Shown: in pieces, positions 9,472-18,403 of the stretch
Layout of the letters: each line of letters starts with the position of its first letter
How positions within the stretch are numbered: position 1 is the first letter of the stretch
Notes under the pieces: model-generated
Told to the model about the DNA's origin: nothing
The model's input: the letters and a program-made list of their open reading frames with translations, nothing else
The model's database searches: none
Position numbers and translations under genes: made by a program
Origin: Niallia sp. FSL W8-0635
GTDB lineage: Bacteria; Bacillota; Bacilli; Bacillales; Cytobacillaceae
Direction: 5' to 3'
Assembly (NCBI RefSeq): GCF_038007965.1
Contig: NZ_JBBOYD010000001.1
Span: 598,501 to 662,500, forward strand
DNA: 64,000 bases

Positions 9472-11263
9472 GCCTAATTTAAAACCGGATGCTCCAGTTG
9501 TTAAAAAAGGGAAAAAACCAAAGAATATGGGGAAAACCTTATATCGGTTATGGAATTATCTTGCCCAAAAAAAATGGTTGCTTTTTCTTGTTTTAGTAAT
9601 GGTTGCACTAAGCTGTGCATTAAGTTTATTAGGACCATATATATTAGGGATGTCTATTGACCGTTTTATTGTAAACAGAAATTTAGATGGATTTACGGGA
9701 ATGCTAGTATTACTTGGCTGTATTTATTTCCTTAATTCAGTTGCATTATTTTTACAAAGCTATTGGATGATTGGAATCGCACAATCAACTGTTTTTCAGC
9801 TAAGAGCGAATTTATTTCATCAATTTCATGAAATACCAATTAGTTATTTTGATAAAAAACAGCATGGGGAGCTAATGAGTCGTGTTACCAATGATATTGA
9901 AAATGTAAGCTCCACCTTAAATAGCTCTGTTATTCAAATTTTTTCTAGTATTATCACTTTAATCGGTACTGTTGTTGTAATGTTTATACTCAGCCCATTA
10001 TTAACGGTGCTTACTTTAATAATCGTTCCAGTAATGTTTATAGGGATGAAGTGGATAACAAGCAGAACGGGTGTGTTATTTAAGGAGCAGCAAAAAAACT
10101 TAGGCAATTTAAATGGTTTTATTGAGGAATCTATTTCAGGACAAAAAATCGTCAAAACCTTTTCGCTAGAAGAAAAAATGATTGATGATATGAAGGGGAA
10201 AAGCGAAAAACTTAAGAATTCTGCTTACTGGGCACAAGTATATTCAGGCTTTATTCCAAAGCTAATGAATATGTTAAACAATGCTAGCTATGCCGTCATT
10301 GTTGGAGTTGGCGGGCTATTAGCACTGAAATCGGGTGCTGTATCAATTGGGGTTATTGTAATTTTCGTTGAATATTCGAGACAATTCACTCGACCATTGA
10401 ATGATTTATCAAATCAATTTAATACTTTGTTATCTGCAATTGCGGGGGCAGAAAGAGTATTTGAGGTATTAGATGAGGAAAGAGAAGAAGTAGATGAAAA
10501 AACGGCAAGTACGATAAAGGAAATAAAGGGAGAAGTGCTATTCAAGCAAGTTTCCTTTTCATATGAGTCGGATAAAGAAATATTGAAGGATATTAGTTTT
10601 AAAGGAAATCCTGGAGAAACAATAGCTTTGGTTGGGCCAACTGGCGCTGGTAAAACGACGATTATCCAGCTAATAACGAGATTTTATGATGCAACTACCG
10701 GAAGTATATTGGTAGATGGTCATGAGATTAAAAAAATTAAAAGAGAAAGCCTTCGATCACATATGGGATTTGTGCTTCAGGATAGTTATTTATTTGAAGG
10801 AACGATACGAGAAAATATTCGATATGGCAGATTGAACGCAACAGATGAGGAAGTGGAGAATGCAGCAAAAATGGCGAATGCTCATAGCTTTATTGATCAT
10901 CTTCCAGAAGGATATGATACGATTCTTTCTGCAAATGGGAACGGAATAAGTCAGGGGCAAAAGCAATTATTATCCATTTCTCGAGCCATCTTAGCGGATC
11001 CGTCCATTCTGATTCTCGATGAAGCAACTAGCAGTATTGATACCATTACAGAAGTGAAAATTCAAGAGGCGCTAAAACGCTTGATGAAAGGGAAAACAAG
11101 TTTTGTTGTTGCCCACCGATTGAATACAATTAAGCATGCGGATATGATCCTTGTTTTAGATAAGGGAATGATTATCGAAAAAGGTTCTCATGAAGAGTTA
11201 TTGGAAAAAAGAGGATTTTATTATGAATTACATCAAAATCAATTTTCAGAACCAGCAGAGTAG
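9434..11263 (+). CDS. yfiC: ABC exporter half-transporter, catalytic partner (YfiC-like)
   Basis: The second half of the heterodimeric exporter, 609 residues, with a roughly 40-residue basic N-terminal extension before six membrane helices. The ATPase domain has Walker A GPTGAGKT, Walker B LILDEATSSID with the catalytic Glu, and a normal switch His (VVAHRLNT). Its signature is altered to ISQGQKQ instead of LSGGQ. The canonical signature of the partner plus the catalytic residues of this subunit would make one working site, as in other asymmetric exporters. The start overlaps the upstream gene by 38 bases and has GGGGAAGGAG ahead of it, so expression is coupled. Confidence 0.87.
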   Translation: MQRELTDPFRYPKPNLKPDAPVVKKGKKPKNMGKTLYRLWNYLAQKKWLLFLVLVMVALSCALSLLGPYILGMSIDRFIVNRNLDGFTGMLVLLGCIYFLNSVALFLQSYWMIGIAQSTVFQLRANLFHQFHEIPISYFDKKQHGELMSRVTNDIENVSSTLNSSVIQIFSSIITLIGTVVVMFILSPLLTVLTLIIVPVMFIGMKWITSRTGVLFKEQQKNLGNLNGFIEESISGQKIVKTFSLEEKMIDDMKGKSEKLKNSAYWAQVYSGFIPKLMNMLNNASYAVIVGVGGLLALKSGAVSIGVIVIFVEYSRQFTRPLNDLSNQFNTLLSAIAGAERVFEVLDEEREEVDEKTASTIKEIKGEVLFKQVSFSYESDKEILKDISFKGNPGETIALVGPTGAGKTTIIQLITRFYDATTGSILVDGHEIKKIKRESLRSHMGFVLQDSYLFEGTIRENIRYGRLNATDEEVENAAKMANAHSFIDHLPEGYDTILSANGNGISQGQKQLLSISRAILADPSILILDEATSSIDTITEVKIQEALKRLMKGKTSFVVAHRLNTIKHADMILVLDKGMIIEKGSHEELLEKRGFYYELHQNQFSEPAE

Positions 11264-11416
11264 GTTAGTATAAAAAAATCATTTAATGCACCGGTTGGTC
11301 AGTATAATCATTAAGCTTATAGAACAGTATTTCTCTTTCTTATTGCCTTGTATATAGGATATTAAAGGGAGTGCTGTTTATTTTATATTAAAAAAGGTAT
11401 TGGATAAAAATGATAT

Positions 11417-11445
11417 TTGACTGACCGGTCATTTTGGTTTACTAT
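11417..11445 (+). promoter_or_regulatory. Promoter with embedded TetR-like palindrome
   Basis: The -35 TTGACT (11417-11422) and -10 TACTAT (11440-11445) are separated by 17 bases. A perfect palindrome TGACCGGTCA (11422-11431) overlaps the -35 and spacer. A related ACCGGTTGGTCAGT sits upstream at about 11290-11303. ACCGGT-centred palindromes are common TetR-family operators. No tetR gene is present in the window. The promoter would transcribe the small upstream ORF and the alarmone synthetase. Confidence 0.6.
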
Positions 11446-11511
11446 ATAAATAGATTCGGTGAGAGTCAACACCCGAAAATAGCTCGACGTATATAAAGGT
11501 GGATGTTGAAT

Positions 11512-11601
11512 ATGAAAACAATTGACCAAATTATTGAATTTTTAAAGAGTATCGGAGTAGACGCAGAAAAGGTTTATAGGAATCCAAAGGAGACATACTA
11601 G
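11512..11601 (+). CDS. 29-codon ORF upstream of the alarmone synthetase
   Basis: A short frame encoding MKTIDQIIEFLKSIGVDAEK followed by nine more residues. It has its own ribosome binding site (AAAGGTGG, about eight bases before the ATG) and ends TAG immediately before the start of the alarmone synthetase. That gene's ribosome binding site (AAAGGAGA, 11586-11593) lies inside the last codons of this ORF, so ribosomes finishing here could reinitiate. No family is recognised. It may be a leader peptide or a real small protein. Confidence 0.5.
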   Translation: MKTIDQIIEFLKSIGVDAEKVYRNPKETY

Positions 11602-12303
11602 TTGATGGAAAGTGTAAAACAACTCAAAACATATATGGAAGATAATCATTTTGATTTACATGAATTATCAAATGAACTGAACGAATGGAAAAATAGTTTA
11701 ATCATATACAACTTTGCTTTAGATGAGATAAATACAAAATTAAAAATTATAAATGAAGAATTTCAATTTATCCATAATCATAATCCGATTGAACATATAA
11801 AATCTCGCATTAAGGACCCAAGAGGAATCATGCAAAAGCTACATCGAAAAGGGCATGCTATTACGATTGAAAATGCAAAGAAATATATTCATGATATTGC
11901 TGGTGTCCGTATTACATGTTCTTTTATTTCGGATATTTATGAAGTTTTTAATATTATTGAAAAGCAAGATGATATTAAGGTTCTGCAGGTTAAGGATTAT
12001 ATAAAAAATCCAAAACCAAATGGCTACAAAAGCTTACATTTAATTATTAGTATTCCTGTCTTTTTAAGCACTGGAATGCAAGAAGTTTGTGTTGAAATTC
12101 AAATAAGAACGATAGCGATGGATTTTTGGGCAAGTCTTGAACATAAAATTTATTATAAATTTGACAAAGATGTTCCCGGCCATTTACTGAATGAACTAAA
12201 GGAAGCAGCAGATGCAGCACATGAATTAGATGTAAAAATGAAGAAGATTAAAGATCGTGTCGATATCTTTCAAACGGTAGGAAAGCATCAGACGTTAATA
12301 TAA
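11602..12303 (+). CDS. relQ: Small alarmone synthetase, RelQ/YwaC type
   Basis: Single-domain GTP pyrophosphokinase making (p)ppGpp in the cytoplasm; it lacks the hydrolase, TGS and ACT domains of Rel. RelA/SpoT synthetase motifs are present: HNPIEHIKSRIKDP near residue 60, IHDIAGVRITCSF near 93, KPNGYKSLHL near 138, and EIQIRTIAMDFWASLEHKIYYK near 168. The wording is close to B. subtilis YwaC (RelQ/SasA) rather than YjbM (RelP). The protein is 233 residues, slightly long at both ends. The start is TTG 11602 or ATG 11605; both fit the binding site. It lies behind a TetR-like promoter and a 29-codon ORF, and a terminator follows. Confidence 0.88.
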   Translation: MMESVKQLKTYMEDNHFDLHELSNELNEWKNSLIIYNFALDEINTKLKIINEEFQFIHNHNPIEHIKSRIKDPRGIMQKLHRKGHAITIENAKKYIHDIAGVRITCSFISDIYEVFNIIEKQDDIKVLQVKDYIKNPKPNGYKSLHLIISIPVFLSTGMQEVCVEIQIRTIAMDFWASLEHKIYYKFDKDVPGHLLNELKEAADAAHELDVKMKKIKDRVDIFQTVGKHQTLI

Positions 12304-12310
12304 TTAGTAG

Positions 12311-12344
12311 GGGAAGTTTCCTCAGGGATGAACTTCCCTTTTTT
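12311..12344 (+). terminator. Terminator after alarmone synthetase
   Basis: GGGAAGTT (12311-12318) pairs with AACTTCCC (12331-12338), followed by six T residues. Confidence 0.9.
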
Positions 12345-12524
12345 ATGGAAGATGATTCAAAGTCAGCAGATATAACTAACCTCACCCACAAACACCATCA
12401 AAAATATAACCTATCTTAATAAAGAAGGTTTCATATCAATTTTTCCGTAAATAATTTATAATAAGAAGACATATTTTAAGGTTAGATGCAATTCGTCTAA
12501 CTTTTGCTTAAAAAGGAGAACGAA

Positions 12525-13676
12525 ATGAAAGAACAGCAATTTTGGAATACATTTAAACCGTTTATACAACAAAACTGGGAGAAAGCGAATTTTAAACAAG
12601 CAACGTCTATCCAGGAACAATCCATCCCACTTATATTAGAGGGGAAAGATGTAATTGCTGAGTCCCCTACAGGAACAGGAAAAACATTAGCTTATTTACT
12701 GCCCGTTTTAAATAAATTGGATACGGAATCAAAGAATATCCAGGCGATTTGTCTTGCTTCTTCTCAAGAGCTTGTCATGCAAATTTTAGCAGAAGTACAA
12801 AAATGGGGAGAGGGTAGTGGTATTCGTTCCGCTTCTTTTATTGGGGGAGCCAATGTCAAAAGGCAATTGGAAAAGCTTAAAAAACATCCTCATCTTGTTA
12901 TTTGTACACCTGGAAGAGCATTAGAGTTAATTAAACAAAAGAAATTGAAAATGCATGAAGTAAAAACAGTTGTGCTAGATGAAGCGGATCAATTACTGGT
13001 TTCAGAGCATTTAGAATCTGTACGACAAATTGTTAAAGCCACTTTAAAAGATAGACAAGTAGTCTTATTTTCCGCAACCTTGCCAAAACAAACAGAGGCT
13101 ATTGCAAAGGAACTTGTTCAAGATGCAGAAATTATCCGTGTGAAAAAGGATAAGATGATTGATGCTGCAGAAGTGGAGCATATTTATTTTCAAGCAGAGT
13201 ATCGAGATAAGGTAAAGCTATTGGAACCTATCTCTCGTTTGGAAGATGCAAAAATTCTTGTCTTTGTAAAAGATATTGGTAATTTAAGTGTTATACATGA
13301 AAAATTAGCGTATAAAAATATCCATACGAGTATTCTCCATTCTGATCTGAATAAAATGGAGCGCCAAAAGTCGTTAAATGATTTCCGAGGTGGAAAGCGA
13401 AATATGTTGCTAGCAACTGATGTGGCAGCAAGAGGGCTTGATATTCAAAATATCACCCATGTCGTTCATTATGATTTAGCGACAGATCAGACACAATATA
13501 TCCATCGTTCTGGTAGAACGGGGAGATTTGGTGCATCGGGAGTTGTTGTTAGTTTAGTTACGGAAAGAGAAGAAAGAGAACTGAAACAACTAGCCAAGAA
13601 GTTACATTTAAAATTATTGAGAAAAAACTTTTATCATGGAAACATCGTAGATTATCAAATGAAAACAAAAAAATAA
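12525..13676 (+). CDS. yfmL: DEAD-box RNA helicase, YfmL type
   Basis: ATP-dependent RNA helicase acting on ribosomal RNA or ribosome assembly in the cytoplasm. Motifs in order: a Q-motif-like segment FKQATSIQEQSIP, motif I SPTGTGKT, motif II VLDEADQ, motif III FSATLP, motif V ATDVAARGLDI, and motif VI HRSGRTGRFG. The compact 383 residues, with no C-terminal RNA-binding extension, match B. subtilis YfmL. An upstream in-frame TTG at 12504 precedes the ribosome binding site AAAGGAGAA (12512-12519), so ATG at 12525 is the start. It is a single-gene unit ended by a hairpin at 13687. Confidence 0.92.
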   Translation: MKEQQFWNTFKPFIQQNWEKANFKQATSIQEQSIPLILEGKDVIAESPTGTGKTLAYLLPVLNKLDTESKNIQAICLASSQELVMQILAEVQKWGEGSGIRSASFIGGANVKRQLEKLKKHPHLVICTPGRALELIKQKKLKMHEVKTVVLDEADQLLVSEHLESVRQIVKATLKDRQVVLFSATLPKQTEAIAKELVQDAEIIRVKKDKMIDAAEVEHIYFQAEYRDKVKLLEPISRLEDAKILVFVKDIGNLSVIHEKLAYKNIHTSILHSDLNKMERQKSLNDFRGGKRNMLLATDVAARGLDIQNITHVVHYDLATDQTQYIHRSGRTGRFGASGVVVSLVTEREERELKQLAKKLHLKLLRKNFYHGNIVDYQMKTKK

Positions 13677-13686
13677 TAAATTAATA

Positions 13687-13735
13687 AAGCTGTCGTCAAC
13701 CGAAAAGAGTAGGTTAGACGACAGCTTTTTTTTAG
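13687..13735 (+). terminator. Terminator after yfmL
   Basis: AAGCTGTCGTC (13687-13697) pairs with GACGACAGCTT, followed by a run of T residues. Confidence 0.92.
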
Positions 13736-13882
13736 ATAGAAAAAGAAAAAATTATACTTTCCCTTAGGGAGAAATAGGAACGAAGTAGTATACCTTAGAT
13801 AAAAATAAAATATTGGCATAAAAATGGAGAAATTTCACAAGATAATACCATAAATAAACAAAGAACTTAAAGGAAGGATTAA

Positions 13883-14107
13883 ATGGTAACTTTTGCTTAT
13901 CTTTTAATATTTATATCTATGGGCATCTTGACCATTGGATTAGATGTATTTGTGTTTCATGAGGGATTCATGAGTTGTTTTAAAAAAATTTATGAAGCGG
14001 AAGTCGGTGCAGGTGCAATAACTATCGTATTTACCGCTATATTTGGATTTGTTTGGTCTATTATCGTTGATTTTAGACTTTGGAAAAATAAAAAAAGGGG
14101 AAGCTGA
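13883..14107 (+). CDS. Small two-helix membrane protein, unknown function
   Basis: A 74-residue protein with two predicted membrane helices (about residues 4-24 and 42-62), an acidic-basic loop between them, and a basic C-terminus (WKNKKRGS). The ATG is preceded by AAAGGAAGGA, a good ribosome binding site. I do not recognise the family. It stands between the helicase gene and the germination operon and is separated from the latter by over 300 bases, so it is probably transcribed alone. Confidence 0.65.
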   Translation: MVTFAYLLIFISMGILTIGLDVFVFHEGFMSCFKKIYEAEVGAGAITIVFTAIFGFVWSIIVDFRLWKNKKRGS

Positions 14108-14433
14108 AAACGCCAGGATGAATTTCTATCGTCTTAAAAGGAATTAGCTAGGAACAAACTCCCGCAAAAGTCTAAGCGATGTTTCTAACGATTACTAAGG
14201 CAGATGGAATAACGACTGATTGTAGTATCACTTTATCTAGATAGTAGCCAACTTAAATTAGCGATTGATTTTAGTATGCTTTTACTCTTAGAAAAAGGGT
14301 ACAACTGCTTTGTTAACTTAGATAAATCTCTTTTGTTCAATCTAGGTATACCTTATCCAAAGAACATGTTTGTTCTTTTGTATACATCTGAACCAAGGCG
14401 CTTGCGCTTTTCTAAAAGGAAGTGTGTAACAGC
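14108..14433. other. Non-coding gap with a decayed hairpin-repeat end
   Basis: No convincing gene is seen. The 3' end (GGCGCTTGCGCTTTTCTAA, about 14396-14414) matches the end of the 184-bp repeats at 1155-1664, and in both places it runs directly into the ribosome binding site of the next operon. The rest of the gap is only vaguely repeat-like. No clear sigma-G promoter could be picked out for the germination genes. Confidence 0.5.
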
Positions 14434-15570
14434 ATGTTAAAAGAAAATATTTCGTTAACTCAATTGGCGGCGGTAATTTTTAATTTCCAAATAGGGAGTA
14501 CGATTGTAATAGGCCTTGGTTTAAAAGCGAAGGAGGATGCGTGGATTGTTCTTTTAATTGCTTTAGGATTAGGAGTAATTATTACTTACTTTTTTATTTT
14601 TATGACTTCTTTAGCTCCAGGGAAAAACTTATTTGAGATGTTTGAGTATTGTTTTAAGCGTCCAATCGCGATAGGTCTCAGTCTTGTTTATGCTATCTAT
14701 TTTTTTTATTATAGCTGTCGAATTATTAGAGACTTTGGAGAGTTGATTTCTAGTACTGTACTTCCTATAACACCAATTGAGGTATCGACTATAATGCTTG
14801 TTCTGGTGATGGGATATATTTTGTACATGGGATTGGAAGTACTTGCGAGAACAGCAGAAATCTTTACTCCGTATGCGTTTATCTTTATTATTCTGTTATT
14901 TATTTTTTTGTATGCTGGAAATAATATCGATTTTTCCAATATTCGACCAATATTAAAGGAAGGATTCAAGCCTCTATGGAGCAGCATTTTTCCTTATGAA
15001 ATTGTTCGGCCCTATGGACAATTGCTTATTTTAACACTCATATTGAGCAATGTTTCAAATGCTAAATACAGCAAAAAAATAATTATTTATAGTGTCCTTA
15101 TATCAAGTCTATTACTACTAGTAACGTCGTTGATGATTATTTTGTCATTGGGGCATGATATCGCTTTACGCTCCAATTTTCCATTGTTAAGTGCAGCCAG
15201 ACTAGTTTCTATCAGTAATTTCCTGCAACGAATAGATGCTATTGTTGTTTTCAGTATGATGCTAGGAACACTTGTAAAAAGCTGTATCTATATTTATGGA
15301 GGATTAAAAGCTTTAGAATATATTTTTAATCAGACATTTCGATATTTTTCCATGCCGATGGCTTGCGTTGTAGGCGTTTTTACAACATTGATTGCTCGAA
15401 ATTATTCAGATCATATGAATGAAGGGCTACAGTCTAATCCCTTTCTATTACATTTACCTCTTCAATTTGGATTACCAACACTTATGGTGTTTATTATGCT
15501 AATAAAACAATGGCAAAAATCTGGCTCCAAGAAAAAGATGAACAAAGATTCCTCCGAGCACGGTTCATAA
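14434..15570 (+). CDS. Spore germination receptor B subunit (GerAB family), first copy
   Basis: Integral inner-membrane subunit of a nutrient germinant receptor of dormant spores; related to amino acid permeases and thought to bind the germinant. It has about ten membrane helices across 378 residues, with the family start KENISLTQLAAVIFNFQIGS and the LEVLARTAEIFTPY segment. A GTG at 14422 lies too close to the AAAAGGAAG site, and the paralogue starts MLTEKLSLTQ, so ATG 14434 is chosen. It is first in a B-B-A-C operon and is followed by a second B gene after 125 bases. The two copies are clearly related but well diverged. Confidence 0.9.
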   Translation: MLKENISLTQLAAVIFNFQIGSTIVIGLGLKAKEDAWIVLLIALGLGVIITYFFIFMTSLAPGKNLFEMFEYCFKRPIAIGLSLVYAIYFFYYSCRIIRDFGELISSTVLPITPIEVSTIMLVLVMGYILYMGLEVLARTAEIFTPYAFIFIILLFIFLYAGNNIDFSNIRPILKEGFKPLWSSIFPYEIVRPYGQLLILTLILSNVSNAKYSKKIIIYSVLISSLLLLVTSLMIILSLGHDIALRSNFPLLSAARLVSISNFLQRIDAIVVFSMMLGTLVKSCIYIYGGLKALEYIFNQTFRYFSMPMACVVGVFTTLIARNYSDHMNEGLQSNPFLLHLPLQFGLPTLMVFIMLIKQWQKSGSKKKMNKDSSEHGS

Positions 15571-15695
15571 AGGTTGCTGTTGATTAGAAAAAGAAAGATG
15601 AAGATTATGGAATACGCTTGTTTCCAATATAGATGAACGTACTAGATGACTTGAAAATAAGATAGAAATTAAAACCAATAAGGTGCTGAATAATT

Positions 15696-16814
15696 ATGTT
15701 GACAGAAAAACTATCTTTAACGCAAATATTTACGATGATAATCAATTTCCTTCTTGGAAGTTCTATCGTAGTTGGCATTGGAATTGATGCCAAAAGAGAT
15801 GCATGGCTAGTTGTCTTAATTGGTATGTTTGTCGGTTTAATTATTATGAGTTTTTATCTTTATTTAATGTCATTGCTCCCAGGGAAAAATATATATGAGA
15901 TTATGGAATATTGTTTTTCTCGAAAAATTGCTGTTTTTCTGGCTCTTATCTATTTAAGCTATTTTATCTATATTGCTGCAAGAATTATTAGAGACTTTGG
16001 GGAATTAATAACTTCTGCCATTCTTCCTGCAACGCCAATCGAATTCACGATATTCACCCTTATGCTAGTAATAGGCTATATATTGTATTTAGGTATTGAG
16101 GTATTAGGAAGAACCGCAGAAATATTTAGCCCCTATATGTTTTTATTTGTATTTTTGTTGTTTATCTTATTATACGCTGGAGACAAAATAAACCTTACTA
16201 ATGTGCAGCCAATTTTGAGCACCGGTTTTAAGCCAATCATTAAGTCTACCTTTCCTTCTATTATTGCCTTTCCTTATGGAGAATTAATAGCATTCACGGT
16301 TATTTTGGCACATATAGGGGATTTTAAAGTGGGTAGAAAGATATGCTTAATAAGTGTTTTTATAGCAAGCTTAATCTTATTATCTTCCGTTTTTCTCATT
16401 ATTGCTACATTAGGTGAAAATACAGCAGTACGTGCTAACTTTCCCTTATTGATTGCTGCAAGGCTTGTTAGTATTGGTGAGTTTCTTGAAAGAATAGACG
16501 TATTAGTTGTGTTTATTATGATGTTAGGAATATTAATTAAAAGTTCCGTGTTTTTATATGGTGGATTAAAAGGAATTGAGTATATTTTTAAGCTACCTTA
16601 TCGTTATTTTGCCATGCCGGTTTCTTTCATAGTATCAATGTTTTCTATCTTTATTTCATTGGACTTTTCAGATCATATTGTGGAAGGCCTTAATGTAGAT
16701 ATATTCTTACTACATGTTCCACTTCAATTTGCCTTTCCTATTTTTATCGTGGCTGTATTGCTAGTGAAAAAATGGAAGGAACAAAGGAATGAGAAAAGGG
16801 GGCTAAAAGCATGA
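15696..16814 (+). CDS. Spore germination receptor B subunit (GerAB family), second copy
   Basis: A second B-type germinant receptor subunit of 372 residues, paralogous to the gene just upstream (shared segments SLTQ, ARIIRDFGELI, EVLGRTAEIFSPY and LLHVPLQFAFP). About ten membrane helices. AAGGTG lies ten bases before the ATG. Its stop overlaps the A-subunit start by four bases (ATGA), which ties this copy most tightly to the A and C genes. Having two B subunits allows one receptor with alternative B partners or two germinant specificities; which applies cannot be seen here. Confidence 0.92.
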   Translation: MLTEKLSLTQIFTMIINFLLGSSIVVGIGIDAKRDAWLVVLIGMFVGLIIMSFYLYLMSLLPGKNIYEIMEYCFSRKIAVFLALIYLSYFIYIAARIIRDFGELITSAILPATPIEFTIFTLMLVIGYILYLGIEVLGRTAEIFSPYMFLFVFLLFILLYAGDKINLTNVQPILSTGFKPIIKSTFPSIIAFPYGELIAFTVILAHIGDFKVGRKICLISVFIASLILLSSVFLIIATLGENTAVRANFPLLIAARLVSIGEFLERIDVLVVFIMMLGILIKSSVFLYGGLKGIEYIFKLPYRYFAMPVSFIVSMFSIFISLDFSDHIVEGLNVDIFLLHVPLQFAFPIFIVAVLLVKKWKEQRNEKRGLKA

Positions 16815-18403
16815 ATTATTTTAAAAAAATAATGTCTATCAATAGCAAAAAGGAAATACCCTCCCATGTTGTTCCAACCAAAGCGGAAGAGATAGGTATA
16901 GATAAATTTACTTTTGAAGGGTTAAAGGAGAAAATTAGTTCAACCTTTGGGGATACTGCTGATTTGCAATCTGATGTCATTCAAGTAGGGAAAAGTGAAG
17001 GCTGTATCTACTATTTAGAAACAGTAGTTAATACGGAAATGTTAAAAGAAATGCTAGGAAATACGTTAGAGAATGCAGTGGATAAAGATATTGCGATAGA
17101 AACAATAGAAGATTTACATAATTTAAGTAAGCGAAGCTTTGGTGTATCAGGATATAAATTATTGAAGACAGTTAATCATATAGTTTCTTCCCTTTTGGAG
17201 GGGCGTATCGTGATTGTTTTCAGAGGTGTTGGGGAAGCACTTAGTTTAAATTATTTAAACAGTGAAGGCAGGGCGGTAGCCGAGCCGACTACACAGACCG
17301 TCGTAAGAGGACCAAAGGACTCTTTTGTAGAGGATGCCACGACAAATATTAACTTAATAAGAAAAAGAATAAGAAATCATCACTTACGTTTTGAGAAGTT
17401 TATGCTTGGGAACGAAACTCGTACAAATGTTTACATGGGTTATATGTATTCAATAGCAAATGAAAAAATAGTAGAAGAAGTGCGATCAAGATTAAATAAG
17501 ATTGATATTTCTGCTGTGTTTGAGTCTGCGAATGTGGAGGAACTAATTGTTGATAAGAGTATGACTGTTTTTCCACTCGCAATGAATACAGAACGTCCGG
17601 ATGCGGTTGCAACCTATTTAATGGATGCAAAGATTGTCATTATTATTGATGGGTCACCATTTGTATTAATTGTTCCAGCCGTTCTTACTGATTTTTTTAC
17701 TTCCCCAGAGGATAACTATCAAAACTATTTTATGAGTAGCTTTGTTCGAATGATCCGATATTTATCGTTTATGATTGGTCTAATCATGCCTTCCGCTTAT
17801 GTAGGGGTTTTAACCTTTCATCCAGAGCTTTTACCCACTACTTTATTATTAAGTGTTATCGCTCAACGGGAGGATGTGCCTTTTCCAGCTGTTGTGGAGG
17901 TATTTATTATGGAAATTACGTTTGAAATTTTAAGAGAGGCAGGGGTAAGAATGCCGCGGGCTGTTGGTCAAACGGTTTCTATAGTAGGTGCATTAGTTAT
18001 CGGACAGGCAGCGGCTGAAGCAGGAATCATTTCGAATATTATGGTTATTATCGTTGCGATTACTGCAATTGCCAATTTCGTTTTTCCAAATTATAATTTC
18101 GCAAACGCATCTAGACTTATACGATTTGTACTTATCATTGTTGCATCTATATTAGGTTTATATGGAGTTCTTTTAGTGCTTGTATTCATGGTTGCCCATT
18201 TAAGTTCACTTCGTTCCTTTGGGGTTCCATATTTAGCGCCAGTTGCTCCATTTATCATTGAAGATCAAAAGGATGTATTTGTCCGCTTCCCACTATGGTC
18301 GATTAGTAAGAGACCATCCTATTTAAGTCCAAATATAAAGAATAGGCAAAAGCCTCAAGGATCTCCGTCTCCCCCTAAACATGAAAGTGGGAAGAAAAAG
18401 TGA
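16811..18403 (+). CDS. Spore germination receptor A subunit (GerAA family)
   Basis: The A subunit of the germinant receptor: a soluble N-terminal domain of about 280 residues, then the membrane region with the conserved run IIIDGSPFVLIVPAVLTDFF, the PEDNYQNYF segment, PELLPTTLLLSV and RMPRAVGQTVSIVGALVIG. It has 530 residues with a basic, proline-rich tail. A subunits assemble into oligomeric ion channels that release cations on germination. It overlaps the genes on both sides by four bases, consistent with fixed stoichiometry. The N-terminus is somewhat longer than the GerA motif core but within the family range. Confidence 0.95.
   Translation: MNYFKKIMSINSKKEIPSHVVPTKAEEIGIDKFTFEGLKEKISSTFGDTADLQSDVIQVGKSEGCIYYLETVVNTEMLKEMLGNTLENAVDKDIAIETIEDLHNLSKRSFGVSGYKLLKTVNHIVSSLLEGRIVIVFRGVGEALSLNYLNSEGRAVAEPTTQTVVRGPKDSFVEDATTNINLIRKRIRNHHLRFEKFMLGNETRTNVYMGYMYSIANEKIVEEVRSRLNKIDISAVFESANVEELIVDKSMTVFPLAMNTERPDAVATYLMDAKIVIIIDGSPFVLIVPAVLTDFFTSPEDNYQNYFMSSFVRMIRYLSFMIGLIMPSAYVGVLTFHPELLPTTLLLSVIAQREDVPFPAVVEVFIMEITFEILREAGVRMPRAVGQTVSIVGALVIGQAAAEAGIISNIMVIIVAITAIANFVFPNYNFANASRLIRFVLIIVASILGLYGVLLVLVFMVAHLSSLRSFGVPYLAPVAPFIIEDQKDVFVRFPLWSISKRPSYLSPNIKNRQKPQGSPSPPKHESGKKK

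Noticed and set aside
12504..12524. Upstream TTG start for the helicase
   Set aside because: It lies before the ribosome binding site AAAGGAGAA, so the ATG at 12525 is used.
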